Positions 1 to 12,200 of a stretch of 64,000 nt of DNA are shown here, piece by piece (position 1 is the stretch's first letter; every line of letters begins with the position of its first letter). The stretch comes from Protula sp. h YS-2021 (taxonomy: Eukaryota; Annelida; Polychaeta; Sabellida; Serpulidae), in contig OX457026.1 of the NCBI GenBank assembly GCA_949752745.1, positions 27,714,116-27,778,115 on the forward strand. Direction: 5' to 3'. The translations under genes were made by a program, and so were the position numbers. The notes under the pieces are model-generated. The model was given only the letters and a program-made list of their open reading frames with translations, did no database searches and was not told the DNA's origin.

Positions 1-364
1 CTGGAATTCAACGCGAATTTCCATTACTTGAAGGATTAAGCCCTGGACCTAAACCACCCATGGCTATACATCGGCGTTCCCGTTACATAGGGCGAATTTT
101 CTCATTTTGGCTACAAATTACACAGTACTTAGGATACAACTGACAAGACGCACTGGCACCTTATTTCCAGTCTGGTGCTTACAATAACACGCCCTTTTTA
201 GCAATCAGAAGCCTCCGTAGACATGTAACATGCAGCCGCATATCTTTTTTTTTTTTTAATATCGTGTGTGCAAACCTCAGAAGCAATTTACCAACAAAAA
301 TGTGTTCCATAGAACAATGCGAAGCTACAAATTGGTGCATGCTAATGTGTGGGCAAAAAAAAAA

Positions 365-384
365 ACACACACACACACACACAC
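365..384. repeat. (AC)n microsatellite
   Basis: A run of about ten AC dinucleotides directly follows an A-run. Short open frames across it are artefacts of the repeat. Confidence 0.9.
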
Positions 385-691
385 CCAGCGCAATGATGTG
401 ACTGAATATAACAAAACCCTACACTGTATACTGTGTTATCACAAATCTGCATGAATACTTTCAACCAGATACATGTGTAAATATGACAAATCCTTTGATA
501 ACAACAACAGACAAATAAATTACACATAAACTAGTGATAAATAGAGGAAAAACAATAATCATATCGGTACAACAAATGTAACTTTTTTTCCACTTTATGC
601 TTATACATAGCTTTTTTTTTTCAACAAGACCCACTTAATGCATGTACTCAAATCTCACAAATACCGTATTACATTTAACCTGAAATCCTTA

Positions 692-697
692 TTTAAT
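692..697 (-). promoter_or_regulatory. Possible ATTAAA polyadenylation signal of ABHD2
   Basis: Read on the minus strand the sequence is ATTAAA, about 46 nt past the ABHD2 stop codon. This variant signal is plausible, but no transcript data support it, and no canonical AATAAA was noticed nearer to the stop. Confidence 0.3.
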
Positions 698-742
698 TTT
701 CACCCCATTCATTTTATAGAACTATATGTTTTAACTGCTTTA

Positions 743-3700
743 CTAAGAGGGCGGAGATTCTACAGACGGCTTCGTAGCGACCAGGGCCGTAGCGAGGAGG
801 GCGGCATTCGCGTACTGCACGACCACTTTATCTAGCCACGTGAGGCTCTCCGGCACCACCATACCGCCCTCAAAATATCCAAGATGGCCGCCATGCTGGG
901 TCACAGCAAAAATCACATTGTCTCGTTTCGCTACAAAACAGACAAACACATATGTTTTTGCAATGCAAAATATTTCTACTGCCACTAAAATCTCCAGAAA
1001 AGGCTTTTTTAAAGATGCAAATGTGATTTCTAGAGTTCCCACTGCATTTGTGCTGTTATGAAAAATAACATAAGTTAATTTCCTCTATGAAAGATTCAGA
1101 CACAATGCACACAATTCAACATCAGTATTATATGTTTCAATTATTATTAAACCACATTATAAATGTGCAAAGGACACAGTGATTGACGAGATGTTTCGGC
1201 GAATATGGCTTTTAATCATGCAATTCGGAAATAGCATGAATGACTGTATCTTCATATCACTGAGGGGTCACCGAAAAACACACACCCACAAGGACGAGGA
1301 ACGAGGAAGGCGAACAGTCCGACACTGTGTCTGTAATCTTGTGTTACAGGGAATGAGTAAACTCATAATTTCTGCATACACAGGAAGGGGTAGAAGTGTA
1401 CATAAGTTCGACTATGTCTCGTGCATACTTAATGAAATACATCACAGAAAAATAAGAAACAGACACATTGACAGTTAAGTTCATATTACTCATCCTGATT
1501 TAGTTAACACTTGAAAAACTTACATGCGAATTTCCGCGGAATGGTGTGCATAGCGTCAGGGATAAGTGGGTCATCCATCGCATTCAAAATGAACATAGGG
1601 ATGGAAATCTAAAAGCAGCACAAAACAACGAGGTTCACGTCGCATATCAGCCAGGCGTACCTAACATACACAGAATCTGCGATACGATACCATGTCACAT
1701 TTATTATTGAATTTCTCAACCAAGGTCTGCGACTGGTTTCCGTAAGTGTAACTATGGAAAATCAGTGTTAGGCTTGGGTGGAGAAATTCACGCAAAGCAT
1801 CAGTTCTCTATGATGTTTCTTTTATGTTCTATTACAGAGTACTTTGACAGTGGATCACGCAGTAAATTGGAAACGCCAAGCAGCAATCTTTATACAGTGA
1901 ATTCTGTTTTATACATTGTCTCCAAGCGTCTGCACCGAAAGTTCAGCGAATTATTTGCTCAATGTGAGATGCCTTTGCTAAAATCTTAATATGCATCACG
2001 TGACTCTTGCAATTTGATCAGCGCACGTGAGAATCTTTGAATCACTATAAATCTTTCGGCATCTTTTTGCTACGTATCTACGTTTTCCCACAACAACCAA
2101 AGCAAGAAAGACAGAACCATCGAGCGTGGACGCAGTCTGCCGACAGACTAATCTTATATAAAATGTTGCTTGACGCACTTAAAATACCATTCAAGTTGCA
2201 CAGCTGACATGTGTAAATTTTTCACCCAATAATTAAACAACTTCTGTTCAACCGTTTTGTAAATCTAGGTAAGGAAATTGTTTAATCTGCAATCTGTTCT
2301 TGCGTTTTTTTTCTAGATTTGAAATATCGATCTTTCAACTGCATGGGCTTTAAGAAGCCCGAGACAAATTGTTTCTAAGTATCGCGTCGGCAAACACTAC
2401 CCCACAACGACTACTGATGCGAGCCCAAACAACTGTAAAGCCGAACAGACGGGCTGGCGGACGGACGTGTAAACCAAGATTATAACGTCTCCTCAAAGGG
2501 CAAACGTATACGAAAAACAAAATCAGGCTTTTTCATCGCGTCATTCAGTCCTGTTCAAATCACTATAAGTACTTTGGTATATGTGAGCACTTACGTTATC
2601 CAAGTATTCGACACAGCTTTCTTTGGTGTAGTACTCTTCCACGGACGAATATCCCGCCCGCCGCCGGCTATAGAGCTCGTCAAGCTCTTGTAGACACGTG
2701 ACCTTCAAGAGTCTCTCGACGTCGAATTTGCCACAGCGCTTCTCCGCCTCCGGTCCGAATAACGCTTCGCGGTGAGCGCGCAGGAATTTCTTCTGGTGCT
2801 GCGTCATGGCCCAGTTGTAGCCGCGGCGCAGGTGCTCCCATTTCATCGTGGACTTGAGGCATCTGTCATTTTGCGCATTTATACTTATTTCTTTTTATTG
2901 GCAAACGGACCGATTCTTCACGCTTTGTATCCTTCAAGAAACTTCTTTTCAAACTTTATTTTTAAAGTTTAAAAAAAATTGTTCAGTCTCTGCACCAAGA
3001 CATGCAACTCAATCAAACTTTATTAACCTAAGCGACAGTCCTTCATATCGCCAAAATCTGTCCAAGAAACAGTACCGTCAACAAGACCATATCAGTGCAT
3101 TACATAAACCGTAACCCGGGGACACCTTCACCACGCAGCTGCAACATTGCTCCTTCTCCGTCGCCAAATGTTCACATCAGAAAAGAGATGAGTACAAACA
3201 GGGTAACTTACTGTGCGGCGTCGTAACCCTGGCAACAGGAAATGGCGCAGAGGAAGCCCTCCTGGTGCCTCACATCCTCGCCCAGGTACTTGGCCATCAC
3301 GTTGCCGCCCATGCTAAAGCCGACCCCTATGAATTTGGTCTCTGGGTGCAGCTGGCGTAGAATATCGACCAGCGTAGCATATTCTTTAGTTCCACCTGCA
3401 AACCCGCAAAAAAGGGGAAATGCATACCGTAAAACCTTGTCATAACGGATATCTGATACAACATCACATAACATCATGCACATTTTTATGACACAATTCT
3501 CCGAACCTGCGTAAGCTTTTCTCTTTTAAAGCAGTCAGTTATAATGACACATCGGTAACTGCGACATATTTTTTTTCAGTCACAACCATGTCGTAACAGT
3601 GAGGTGGTACTGTACTTGCACAACATCGGTGGAATCACTCTCCACGACCAGTTGGGCTTTTAACCAACAAAGAGGTTATGGCATACTTTTTTAAAGATGT

Positions 3701-5953
3701 TGCGAAACTGAGTCTTGGGAATTCAATCATTTTGCCCTCATAACAAACACTGAACACCTTATTGTTGTTCCATAAGGCCCCGCTCCGCAAATTTGAATCC
3801 TTACTCGTAATAGACTAGTATGAGAAATTCCTTATTCTCTTTTAAGACGACGGTAAAGGCGAAGCGAGTTTAACAATTAAGTATACATCCTTCTGGAGTC
3901 TTCCACATTTTTCCAAACTTGCTATTTATTTTGTTTCAACTTTATTTCATCGTAAAATGCTTGGACAAGTGGCCGCACTACCTACTGCCTAGACTCAGGG
4001 TTCGCGCTTGGTTCTCAGGAAAGTGAGTCACAAAAGGAAAGTGTGACTCAGTTGGGTCCAGAAAAACTCGGTGGGTTCCGAAAAAGTTAGTCATCTCGTA
4101 AAAAATGCCCAAAAAGTGGACAAAAACCCCGCCAATGCGAACCCTGTAGACCTTTACGGCATGCCGCAGGTGCTTACTATTTCCTCAAATTCCTTTTGTT
4201 AATTTAGAAGTCGGATTACCTGAATTATTTTCTCAGTTACCGAATATGTCAAAGTATTTATAACTGACTGGTGTACTTTTTGTTCGATCAAACAGCGTGA
4301 GGTACATATCAACTGACTACCGACTCCTACCCATCGACAAACCGACCACCTTTAAGACACAAACAACTGATATCTGACCACCAACTCCCATGACGTACCA
4401 TAGGTGAACATTCGTGGTGCCGTGAGCGGGATGGTCTGGATGGCGCCCAGGTGGTTCAGCACCGCCACACGGTAGCCTTGTTTCTGGCTGTAGTCAATGA
4501 AAGTGCGTATGTACTGACTCTCGCTGCTGTTGGCGATGCCCGGGCAGACGACCATCGTCAAGTCCTCTGAAATACACCACACAAACCACTTCACACGCCT
4601 GCAGCTAGGGCTTCACTCAATTCTCAAATGACTTCACTCAAATGAACTGTAAAGCAATATTATTCAATATTTACATCACAATATCGTTGATATGTTGACA
4701 TGTGGAGACATGACTTGAGTGAAAAAAAATGACAAACCTTCCACAGTACGATCGTTTTTTTTTTTTTATTTTCTTACATGTTTAAAGTGCGTCTGAAAAA
4801 AAAGATCGTTAAAAGTCTGAAACAACGGTCGTTAAGCGTGCGTTCGTAACAACGGTCGTTAAGCGTCTGAAATAACGGTGGTCAAGCGTATTAAACAACG
4901 GTCGTTAAATATATGAAACATCGGTCGTAAAGCGTCTGAAACAACGGTCGTTAAGCATCTGAAACAACGGTCGTCAAGCGTATTAAACAATGGTCGCTAA
5001 GCGCATGAAACAACGGTCCTTAAGCTTATTTTCCGCAGTTAATAAGCAGAAGATCCTTATCGGGTCATTAGTAAAATTTTGCAAAAAGCTCCTCCATCCC
5101 TCCTCCCCATTCTGAAGCACTATTAATGCATTGCTAGGTGAGCAAAAACGGCAACTTCTCCTAGCCCATATCAACTCGCCACTTAAAACACGACAATGTC
5201 TTGAAGGACAAATTCACGCATCTCATTTGAAAGTTACACCCAGAAGGCGATCGGTTGATATTTCCCATGCACTTAAAAACTTAATGATATGGAAATGTAA
5301 AGCCTCTTACCTTTTGTTGGGTGTTCAAGTACAGGGTCGAATATATCATACGTCAGCGTGGCTCCATCTGCGAGGACAACGGAATGTCGTATACCCTTCG
5401 GTACAGGAATTTTGAAGCGCCCTTTTTTGCCATAAACAATGGACTGAATGTGGCCGCTTTTACCCCAAAGCAGCGGCGGAATGTATCTGAAAAAAAAAAA
5501 TAATCAAAACCTCACGAAAGAAGGTTACTAGAAGTCTGAAAAACTAAAAACGAATCACACGCATTAATTGAATGGTGACCCAAGTGACACGGAAAGATAC
5601 AAGCGAAGAAGTCAGCAGTAAGATAAATTGTAAAAGCATAACTTACCATCTGAATTCCTGAATATTTGTTTCATGCCAACAATAGTTGGATTATATTGCA
5701 TTACTTACTGTTTGAAACTTTTACACATGTTTTCCTTTTACAACAGGAGATAAAACTTAAATTTTGGCGAAATGAGACAAAATTATACTCACGGTTCGAT
5801 CAGCAGAGGACAATGCTTGAGTATAGTTTTGTTGAATACCGAGCTCGTGAAATGCAGTACTGGCGAGCTGGAGCTGCTGGCGAGATGCAGGATCCTTACA
5901 GCCAAAAAGAGTAAGCTAATACCCACAAATATCACAGCAACGGGTACTGCCAT
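743..5953 (-). CDS. ABHD2: ABHD2-type alpha/beta hydrolase (monoacylglycerol lipase family), complete, seven coding exons
   Basis: Coding exons, read on the minus strand, are 5953-5793, 5486-5311, 4566-4399, 3395-3212, 2862-2595, 1608-1524 and 930-743. All have GT donors and AG acceptors. Phases join without a break to give 409 aa; human ABHD2 is 425 aa. Residues 3-22 form one hydrophobic N-terminal segment, a likely membrane anchor. The conserved IPPLLWGKSGHIQ block follows at the start of exon 2. The predicted catalytic triad is Ser196 in GFSMGG, Asp332 in MDDPL and His363 in HGGHLGYFEGG. The tail LTWLDKVVVQYANA also matches ABHD2. Family knowledge: ABHD2 is a membrane serine hydrolase acting on monoacylglycerol and other lipid esters, and in human sperm it is linked to progesterone signalling. 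A close paralogue such as ABHD1 or ABHD3 is less likely, given the match along the whole length. Intron 2 contains a 23-bp minisatellite. The 5' UTR was not located. Confidence 0.93.
4800..5030. repeat. 23-bp minisatellite in ABHD2 intron 2
   Basis: About nine degenerate units contain ACGGTCGTTAAGCGT and GAAACA. Successive ACGG landmarks lie 22-27 bp apart, mostly 23. There are no unique spacers between units, so it is a plain minisatellite. It lies in the intron between coding exons 2 and 3 of ABHD2. Confidence 0.85.
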
Positions 5954-6652
5954 TTTTCAACTGTAACAACACTCTATTTCTGCAATACAAACAAAAATTT
6001 ATAATTTGGTTGGTTTTAAAATGAGCCGACACTCTAATTCTCTTACCTTAGACTGCATGCCTTGCATACACTAGAACAAACGTGAGCATTTATTGTTGTG
6101 ATGGTATGCCATTAAATGCACAACGAACACCACATGCTGCCAGCGGATTTGGTCTTGGTCCATTCATTTCAGTTAGTGTTCTGCCATCAATAATTCTGCC
6201 CCTTGCCCACAACGCCGTGAATTCGGTCGATAGTTATTACTTGACTTGAAAACAGGAAGTATATTGGCGTTTACTTTGATATCTCATAGCTGGACATTGC
6301 AGTTGAGAAACAAACACCCGATACCTGTTTCTCTCTCACAACGAAGCCCTACAGTCACAGTAATTTTTGTTTGACAGTTAACATCCCAGTTAATTCCATT
6401 AATCTTATCCAGTTGGACTTAACATTATTGTCAAAAGTACCACTTCAATCAATTTTCATCGTTCTCTTCTCTTACACTTAAACAAACATATCATACCACT
6501 AAATCCACTGCGAAAACATGCGACTTCCAATTGAGATGACCAGGAATGCCATGCTGGCTCTACATTAAGCTACATGCACGGTACACAGGTTGCAATACGG
6601 AGAAATTATTTCATGTAACCATATAAACTGGTAGTACATTCATTTCAAAATT
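5954..6652. other. Region upstream of ABHD2, no gene seen
   Basis: This should hold the ABHD2 5' UTR and promoter, because the start codon is at 5953-5951 on the minus strand. No TATA box, CpG-rich island or further exon could be assigned by eye. Confidence 0.45.
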
Positions 6653-6780
6653 AACAAGTAAGTATTTGTGAGACACAAGCAGGCCCCAACCGCCCCCCCC
6701 CCAAATTCATAGGGGTATAACGCGATGACGGACAGACGGACAGACAGACGGACATCCCAAACCTATAGGCCCCAATCTAT
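6653..6780 (+). repeat. Dispersed SINE-like repeat, copy 1
   Basis: About 125 bp, starting near AAGTAAGTATTTGTGA, running through a C-rich stretch and a GACGGACAGACGG run, and ending at CCTATAGGCCCCAATC. A very similar copy lies at 7645-7761, about 990 bp downstream in the same orientation. Repeats with this GGACAGACGG signature are, as I recall, common in mollusc genomes. No Pol III boxes were recognised, so the SINE label is tentative. Confidence 0.7.
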
Positions 6781-7644
6781 TTGCTACTGTATCAGTGTGA
6801 ACAGTCAATCAGTTTGCTATTATGCAACTGTTTACTTGAAGATCTAGTCACTAACTTGCTTCGGGATTAAAAGTACTTTCTGAGTCGGCCTTCTCTCAGA
6901 CTGCCGTTTATTTAAACAATTAAAACTCCTACAAATAGGTGATACGGTTAAGCCTGAACAAGATAAAGATTAAATAAACACGAAATACAGATATCACACG
7001 CTGGTTAGAAGGTACGTCGTCATGAACTGGGTTTCCAAAATTGATTTGGAGAGTCTAAAGATATTTCAAAAACTTGAATTTTAAACAAAATTTTAACTTG
7101 AAATATTTCATACCAGCATTGGCATACACAACACCTAAAACGATACGCCTAATAACACTTTGGGTATTCCGAATATAACTGCAAGAAATTGTCATTCTTC
7201 ACTGCAAGCGAACAGGGTAAATATGAAAGGTGTGACAGAAGAAATGCCGCAAAAACAGCTCAGCCTCCGAACATATAAACAATAGCAAAACAAAACTGCT
7301 TGTTAAATTGAGTAACATATTGGTTGTTAAAAGGCGCGATTTCTCCTTTGTGTAAAGAACTTTTTTTTAATTGAATAGGTTTATTTCCGAAAGTTAACAT
7401 AAGTTTGCACAAGAAGTTACGAACTTAAAGCAATGGCTTAACAGACTTCAGAAATGGACAAGCTGAAAGCGTCGCTTATAGCATGCTTGCCGAGTTTGCT
7501 TTGACATTTAGGCGAAATCTTAATATTGTTACTTTTTTCAATTCATACGTACCAAGTTATTTTGCAGTCAAAACAGACCTTTTGCGCATTTTCAAAAAAA
7601 AAACAAAAAACAAAAACACAAAAACAAAAACAAGCAAATAAAAA
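6781..7644. other. Gene-free spacer between two dispersed repeats
   Basis: AT-rich sequence with no recognisable coding exon, ending in an A-rich stretch just before the second repeat copy. Confidence 0.5.
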
Positions 7645-7761
7645 CAAGTAAGTATTTGTGAAACACAAGCAGGCCCCAACCGCCCCCCAAATTCATTGGG
7701 GTATAAAGCAATGACGGACAGACGGACGGACGGACAGACACCCCAAACCTATAGGCCCCAA
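7645..7761 (+). repeat. Dispersed SINE-like repeat, copy 2
   Basis: Second copy of the repeat at 6653-6780. It differs by scattered substitutions and by the length of its C-run and GGAC run. It is preceded by an A-rich tract and followed closely by a long AC microsatellite. Confidence 0.7.
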
Positions 7762-7779
7762 TCCGAAGGGTTGGGGATT

Positions 7780-7782
<3 letters not shown>

Positions 7783-7847
<65 letters not shown>
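7783..7847. repeat. (AC)n microsatellite, about 65 bp
   Basis: A nearly pure AC tract directly downstream of the second dispersed repeat copy. It could be the expanded tail of that copy. Confidence 0.95.
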
Positions 7848-7851
<4 letters not shown>

Positions 7852-8639
7852 TAGGCTCGCGGCGAATCCAGCCCGAAGGCGCAGATGGAGCTTGAGTTCT
7901 AAAATCGTTATTTTTGGGTGTATTCCAAAAATGATCAAATACAATCTTGGCCGAATTTTTTTGCCGTCTCCTTTTTAATGGGCTTCAAAAAAATATTGTT
8001 TAGATCTCTCAATATTCAGTAAAAACTGCAAAACATAATTCCAGCCAACTTGGACAGTGTGTGTAAGAGAAAAACGGCCTTTTAAACGTAAGCTCAAAGT
8101 GAATGTAGACCTTGCACGTGGTCTTTTTAGGTCATTTCCATAACAAAATAAACAAAGTTTTGTTTACAAATACACGTGGTTTTGTTTACAAACAGAAGTG
8201 TATCCGTTAGTCGGTGCATAATATCAAGTCATAAAAGAAAGGCGTTTCTAGACTTCCATTCCAAATTTATTATTACTATTATTTTCCCTGTCATTTGAAA
8301 TATACGTGTCAAAAAATATCATGCGAATGCATGTCGGCACGTCAAATTCCAGAGTACGTAAGACGGTTTACCCTACTGCGAAACAGTCTGTTAAAAAGGA
8401 AGTTTTGTAACTGCGAAGAAGTTTCTATTAATATATTTTAAAATAAACTCTCAAATGTAATGGTCTACGTTTCCCGTTAGAGACTGTTTCACAATGGGGT
8501 AAACAATGTATTTATGTTTGAATATCAATTAATACCTCGTAACCAGACATTGAAATAAAGAAGTGTGGATGCCGAAACTATAGTCCGACTAGCCCATAAC
8601 TGGTTGTGGAGGCTATGTATATTCTACATGTGAAAAAAT
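7848..8639. other. Gene-free AT-rich region left of the satellite block
   Basis: No coding exon or named element is seen. The right part may hold highly diverged remnants of the neighbouring satellite, but I could not align them convincingly by eye. Confidence 0.45.
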
Positions 8640-9212
8640 TGTTCTATTTACATATTTATCTTTTTCCAGTTTTGGGTCCAACAACAATTAAATGGCGGCA
8701 CTTATATTTTTGAGCATAATTTTCAACATAATTCAGTTTCTTCCACACAACATGTGCAATTTTTGGAAAGAATAAAATAATGGGTGTGACCTTTTATTTG
8801 ACTTTTTTTTGCAGTTATTATTTTGGAACACTGACGTTAAATACCACTGTGTTCATACCTCATTGGTATGCACACAGTGGTATTTTTTTTGTCAATGTAT
8901 GATGGCTGGATTCGACTGAATCTTAAATTCGTCTAATCATTTCTAGAGGAGTGTGGATTCAAAACAATGCATGCAGGGAAATGGCTTGCGTTTCTCATAG
9001 ATTGCTATTTTCGCCTGAAACTGCGGTCCTTATAATTAAACATTTATTTTGTCTATTTCTATTAGCTCAGTTTGTCCGTAAATTTGGCTAGAATTGCTTT
9101 GCTTTTTTAAATGATAGATCTAATATCGCTTGTACGATGGCCTGAATTTTTTTGTACTTAAGTCTTAAAGCTTCTTCAACCTTGGATTTTATGTGAGGAA
9201 TAAGATAAACTC
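8640..9212 (+). repeat. Left edge of the satellite block: diverged monomer with hairpin (edge segment H1)
   Basis: This segment recurs in reverse orientation at 21566-21990 and 38965-39520. Parts of it still align to the 925-bp monomer: TTAGCTCAGTTTGTCCG against TTAGCTGTATTTACACATGCGG, and GGGTCCAACAACAATTAAATG against GGGCCCAAAACCGCTGCGAATG. It contains the hairpin at 8839-8885. The junction to regular monomers near 9200-9215 (GAGGAATAAG) has an inverted counterpart near 38965. It looks like an old, diverged edge monomer. Confidence 0.75.
8839..8885. repeat. 47-bp near-perfect hairpin, copy 1
   Basis: Arms of 21 bp (8839-8859 and 8865-8885) match at 20 of 21 positions around a 5-nt loop, TCATT. 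The arm core is ATACCACTGTG. Two further copies in the opposite orientation keep the same stem and the same single mismatch, with different loop bases. Confidence 0.95.
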
Positions 9213-12200
9213 AATACTTTCAATGTCGTGCAACGGAAATTCACAAACCCGTTGAGAAAATGCTGGTTACGCCAAATATTCCACCTTATATATTTGGCGT
9301 GGAAATATATAAGGTGGAATATTTAAATCTCTTATATGTGTGTTTTATCATTTTTTTCGTAAAGAGATAGGGTCTGTATAACCTGGAATGTTACATTTCT
9401 CTGAAGTTCTTTGTTAGGACTAACTGTAACTGCTCCTAATATTACCACTGTTTTGCTAATTGCACACACCGAGGTCTTCTGAAAGTGAAATTGTTATTGT
9501 TTATGACATAATCCTTAAGACCATCCCGTCTCCTGTTGATATTTCTGCTTTTGAGAAAGAAAAATATATTCTTAAAAAATCGTGAAAGCGGATCCTTAGA
9601 ATAAACAATCTTAGGCATCGCAACATTGATATGGGCTGCCTTGAAAAAGTGGGTCAAATATACTTTAAATCCACCCCCTCCTTACTCCCACCTACCCCAA
9701 GAACCAAGTTATTTATGCGGAGACATTTGAAACAATACTTTTAATGTCACGCAACGGAAATTCACAAACTCCTTGAAAAAATGCTGGCTACGCCCGATAT
9801 TCCATGTCGTGCTGTTTGAGTGACATTGAATTTAAAAAAAGAACTTTTAAGATCTAGTTACAAGGTTTTAAGTGGCATGAAAGTGTTACACATTTACAAT
9901 TCAGCATTTATACAATTGAAAGAAAAGAGAACAACAACTTTTTATGCTTGTAATGTGTGGTAAATTCCGGTTTTCAAACTGGGGAAGCTTACTATAATAG
10001 TTTGCAGGCTGTTTTTCATATTTACATGTTATTTTACACAGTTTATCTGAATGTGCTATAGACGACGTTATACATTTATTTTTCTCTTATCTCTGTTAAA
10101 ATTAGCTGTATTTACACATGCGGTTAGAATCTTCTAATTTTCCTTTTGAATCGATGGGCCCAAAACCGCTGCGAATGACGGACTTTATTTTGTTTTCATT
10201 GCTGGTATGATCTTAAAACGCTTCAATTTTCTACAATTGCGTGCACTAATCTCTTATGTGTGCGTTTTATTATTTTTTTCGTAAAGAGATAGGGTCTGTT
10301 TACTCTGGAATGTTACATTTCTCTGACGAGTTTTGTTTGGACTAAGTGTAACTGCTCGATATATTGTCATTATTTTTCTGATTGTACAGACCAAGGTCTT
10401 CTGAAAGTGAAATTGTTATTGTTTATGACATAATCCTTGAGGCCATCCCGTCTCCTGTTGATATTTCTGCTTTTGAGAAAGAAAAATATATTCTTAAAAA
10501 AATCGTGAAAGTGGATCCTTAGAATAAACAATCTTAGGTATGGCAACATTGATATGGGCTGCCTTGAAAAAGTGGGTCAAATATATTTTAAATCCACCCC
10601 CATCCCTACTCGCACCTACCCCAAGAACCAAGTTATCTATGCGGAGACATTTGAAACAATACTTTTAATGTCACGCAACGGAACTTCACAAACTCCTTGA
10701 GAAAATGCTGGCTACGCCCGATATTCCATGTCGTACTGTTTGAGTGACATTGAATTAAAAAAAAGGACTTTTAAGATCTAGTTACAAGGTTTTAGGTGGC
10801 ATGAAAGTGTTACACTTTTACAATTCAGCATTTATACAATTGAAAGAAAAGAGAACAACAACTTTTTATGCTTGTAATGTGTGGTAAATTCCGGTTTTCA
10901 AACTGGGGAAGTTTACTATAATAGTTAACAGGCTGTTTTTCATATTTACATGTTATTTTATGCTATAGACGACGTTATACATTTATTTTTCTCTTATCTC
11001 TGTTAAAATTAGCTGTATTTACACATGCGGTTAGAATCTTCTAATTTTTCTTTTGAATCGATGGGCCCAAAACCGCTGCGAATGACTGACTTTATTTTCT
11101 TTTCATTTTCTACAATTGCGTGCACAAATCTCTTACGTGCGGGTTTTTTTTCGTAAAGAGATAGGGTCTGTTTACTCTGGAATGTTATATTTCGCTGAGG
11201 AGTTTTGTTTGGACTAAGTGTCACTGCTCGATATATTGTCATTATTTTTCTGATTGTACAGACCAAGGTCTTCTGAAAGTGAAATTGTTTATGACATAAT
11301 CCTTGAGGCCATCCCGTCTCCTGTTGATATTTCTGCTTTTGAGAAAGAAAAATATATTCTTAAAAAAATCGTGAAAGCGGATCCTTAGAATAAACAATCT
11401 TAGGTATCGCAACATTGATATGGGCTGCCTTGAAAAAGTGGGTCAAATATACTTTAAATCCACCCCCATCCCTACTTCCACCTACCCCAAGAACCAAGTT
11501 ATTTATGCGGAGACATTTGAAACAATACTTTTAATGTCACGCAACGGAAATTCACAAACTCCTTGTAAAAATGCTGGCTACGCCCGATATTCCATGTCGT
11601 GCTGTTTGAGTGACATTGAATTTAAAAAAAGAACTTTTAAGATCTAGTTACAAGGTTTTAAGTGGCATGAAAGTGTTACACATTTACAATTCAGCATTTA
11701 TACAATTGAAAGAAAAGAGAACAACAACTTTTTATGCTTGTAATGTGTGGTAAATTCCGGTTTTCAAACTGGGGAAGCTTACTATAATAGTTTGCAGGCT
11801 GTTTTTCATATTTACATGTTATTTTACACAGTTTATCTGAATGTGCTATAGACGACGTTATACATTTATTTTTCTCTTATCTCTGTTAAAATTAGCTGTA
11901 TTTACACATGCGGTTAGAATCTTCTAATTTTCCTTTTGAATCGATGGGCCCAAAACCGCTGCGAATGACGGACTTTATTTTGTTTTCATTGCTGGTATGA
12001 TCTTAAAACGCTTCAATTTTCTACAATTGCGTGCACTAATCTCTTATGTGTGCGTTTTATTATTTTTTTCGTAAAGAGATAGGGTCTGTTTACTCTGGAA
12101 TGTTACATTTCTCTGACGAGTTTTGTTTGGACTAAGTGTAACTGCTCGATATATTGTCATTATTTTTCTGATTGTACAGACCAAGGTATGATGAAAGTGA

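Larger units (their letters stand above)
1..742. other. Gene-free flank and probable 3' UTR of ABHD2
   Basis: No coding exon is recognised here. The stretch holds a CA microsatellite (about 365-384) and several short A or T runs. The right end should be 3' UTR of the minus-strand ABHD2 gene, because that gene's stop codon is at 743-745. Confidence 0.5.

Noticed and set aside
4800..5030. Possible CRISPR-like array
   Set aside because: Units are contiguous with no unique spacers, in an intron of a eukaryotic gene.
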